From Adiantum capillus-veneris (Eukaryota; Streptophyta; Polypodiopsida; Polypodiales; Pteridaceae): 64,000 nt of DNA. Both the position numbers and the translations under genes were made by a program. The DNA lies in the NCBI GenBank assembly GCA_014529385.2, contig CM043942.1:25608469-25672468 (forward strand), in the 5' to 3' direction. Of the stretch, positions 62,404 to 64,000 are shown piece by piece (the stretch's first letter is position 1; every line of letters starts with the position of its first letter). The notes under the pieces are model-generated. The model had not been told where the DNA came from and did not search any database. It saw only the letters and a list, made by a program, of their open reading frames with translations.

Positions 62404-64000
62404 CTACACTCCCAAGTCCTCAAGTAATGTGCATAGCCAAGCTCTACCTCGCACGCCGCAACTGCTGCACCTCTGTACTCGGCCTCTATGCTCGATAAAG
62501 CAACCGTAGGCTGCTTTTTGCTGCTCCAAGTAACAGCAACACTCCCAAAAGAGAACATGAAGCCACTCGTAGATCTCCTATCAACAATGCTATCTGCCCA
62601 ATCTGCATCTGTATACCCATACAATGCTAATGGTGCATCTGCTGCATAGAACAATGCGTAGTCAAGAGTCCCTTGCACATACCTAAGTGTGCGTCGTACT
62701 CCATCCAAATGTGGATTCCTCAGAAGCTGCATGAACTGACTCTCCAAGCCTACTGTGTAGCTCAAGTCTGGCCTCGTGATAGTCAAGTAGATTAGACTAC
62801 CCACCATCTTCCTGTACATATTGACATCCTCAACAACATCACCCTTCTCTGCACTCAGCTTTGCATTCACATCGAAGGGAATAGAAATTGGCTTACAATC
62901 ATCCATACCATACTTTGACAACATGTCCAAAGCATATTGTCTATGTGATAGCCATACACCCTCTGGAGTCCTGATCACCTCAATGCCAAGAAAGTAGCGC
63001 AACTCGCCTAAATCTTTCATTTCAAACTCCTGTTTGAGAAGACACTTCACATGGTCAATCTCCATAGCATTGTCACCAACAAAAATAAGGTCATCTACAT
63101 ATATGGTAATGACCACAATCCCCACATCACTCTCATGTACATAGAGTGAATGATCAGCATGAGCTCTCCTAAAACTAATACTGACAAGATACTTGGCAAT
63201 CCTGTCATACCATGATCTAGAGCCCTGCTTCAAACCATACAAAGCTTTGAGAAGTCTGCATACATAATCTGGGTAACCTGGATCGACATAACCAGGTGGC
63301 TGATCCATATCCACTTCCTCTTGAAACTCAGCATTCAAGAAGGCATTCTTTACATCCATTTGATGCATAATCCATCCTCTAGATGCAGCCACTGCTATGA
63401 CAACTCTCACAGTCGTCATCTTTGCCACTGGAGCAAAGGTCTCCTCATAGTCTATGCCATACGTCTGTGCATAACCCTTTGCGACCAGCCTTGCCTTGTG
63501 ACGCTCAATGTTACCATCAGCCTTATGCTTGGTTTTATACACCCATTTACAGCCAATAGCTTTCTTGCCACTTGGCAATGGCACCAACTCCCATGTGTCG
63601 TTTGCTTCCAATGCAGCCATCTCTTCATTCATTGCATCATCCCAATGCACATTTCCAACTGCATCCTCAAAACATGTGGGCTCCACATCCTGTATCATCT
63701 TAGCCATGTAGGCTTGGTGATGCGCTAGATACCCATCATAAGTCAATTTCTGAACTGGATTTCTAACTCTATTAGATCTGCGCGGTCCTGGGTCACTCCT
63801 TTGCCCTCTAGCATCTTCTTGTACTTTCCTTACACCAGGTGTCCTGACAGCCGGAATTCCAAATTCCTCATCAAGACTTTGTTCAGAACCATCTGAATCC
63901 ATGTCTACATGTGAAAAACCTGATGATGCATCAGCCATAAAGGGAGGTTCATCACCTTTTCCTTTCCTTTTTGTGATACATTCCCTGTACCTGTTGGTGG
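62404..64000 (-). pseudogene. Copia-2 pol: RT and RNase H, open to the window edge
   Basis: Minus-strand frame entering from the right edge without a stop: RRSNRVRNPVQKL linker, WELVPLPSGKKAIGCKWVYK, ARLVAKGYAQTYGIDYEETF, HQMDVKNAFLNAEF (catalytic Asp), YVDDLIFVGDN, LRYFLGIEV, then RNase H with YTDADWADSIVDRRSTSG and ALSSIEAEYRGAA. The catalytic residues look intact. A frameshift near 62403 breaks the end of RNase H. Gag, protease and integrase lie beyond the window. It is a lineage distinct from Copia-1, judged by sequence differences in every block. Confidence 0.92.

Overview
The window looks like repeat-dominated nuclear DNA from a land plant with a large genome. The evidence is: a Ty3/gypsy element of the plant Tat type (with a second, archaeal-type RNase H), plant-type Ty1/copia elements, a plant L1-type LINE with a CCHC ORF1 and a zf-RVT tail, and decayed fragments of eukaryotic host genes (Argonaute PIWI, ABCB transporter, histone H3). 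A fern or gymnosperm would fit, but nothing here decides it. I see no intact host gene, tRNA, rRNA or CRISPR array.

Layout. 1-3288 is the pol end of a Tat-type gypsy element (GY1, + strand), followed by a microsatellite-rich tract with a TATA box (3289-5600) that is probably its 3' LTR. 5670-6726 is an unrecognised broken ORF. 6727-7659 is an LTR (LTR-A) followed by an Asp-tRNA-type primer site. Behind it is a second gypsy element (GY2): a leader with three copies of a palindrome, gag (9458-12583), protease (13261-13692), RT/RNase H (14606-16150), a doubled integrase zinc module (16231-16950) and the integrase core to 17969. Downstream are accessory reading frames not found in standard gypsy maps: a second retropepsin-like domain (18006-19089), a two-part helical and coiled-coil ORF (20089-22973), a decayed retropepsin-like relative (23234-25005), a four-copy tandem repeat (25577-25995) and another coiled-coil ORF (27420-28560). 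An LTR-like block (LTR-B, 28986-29458), one more ORF and a purine tract lead to a second LTR-A (30551-31446), which is followed by a diverged copy of that last ORF.

32-44 kb holds gene debris and fold-back DNA: exon-like pieces and an H3-like fragment on the minus strand (33.7-35.4 kb), fold-back hairpins and tandem repeats (35.9-40.25 kb), and an Argonaute PIWI fragment next to an ABCB nucleotide-binding-domain fragment (40.47-41.6 kb).

44.7-62 kb is nested. A minus-strand gypsy element (GY3) is split by a 6.9-kb LINE with a clear 14-bp target duplication (45818-52734). A LTR-B copy, in inverted orientation to the first, is split by a nearly intact Tnt1/Tork-like copia element (55426-60684, 5-bp target duplication). 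That element has one in-frame stop and an odd 310-bp tandem duplication of its 3' end. The right edge (62113-64000) is the pol of another copia element on the minus strand, which runs out of the window.

Most candidate 'new biology' lies in GY2 and the region behind it: the second protease fold after integrase, the duplicated integrase zinc module, the leader palindromes and the repeated W-x-P-K motif.
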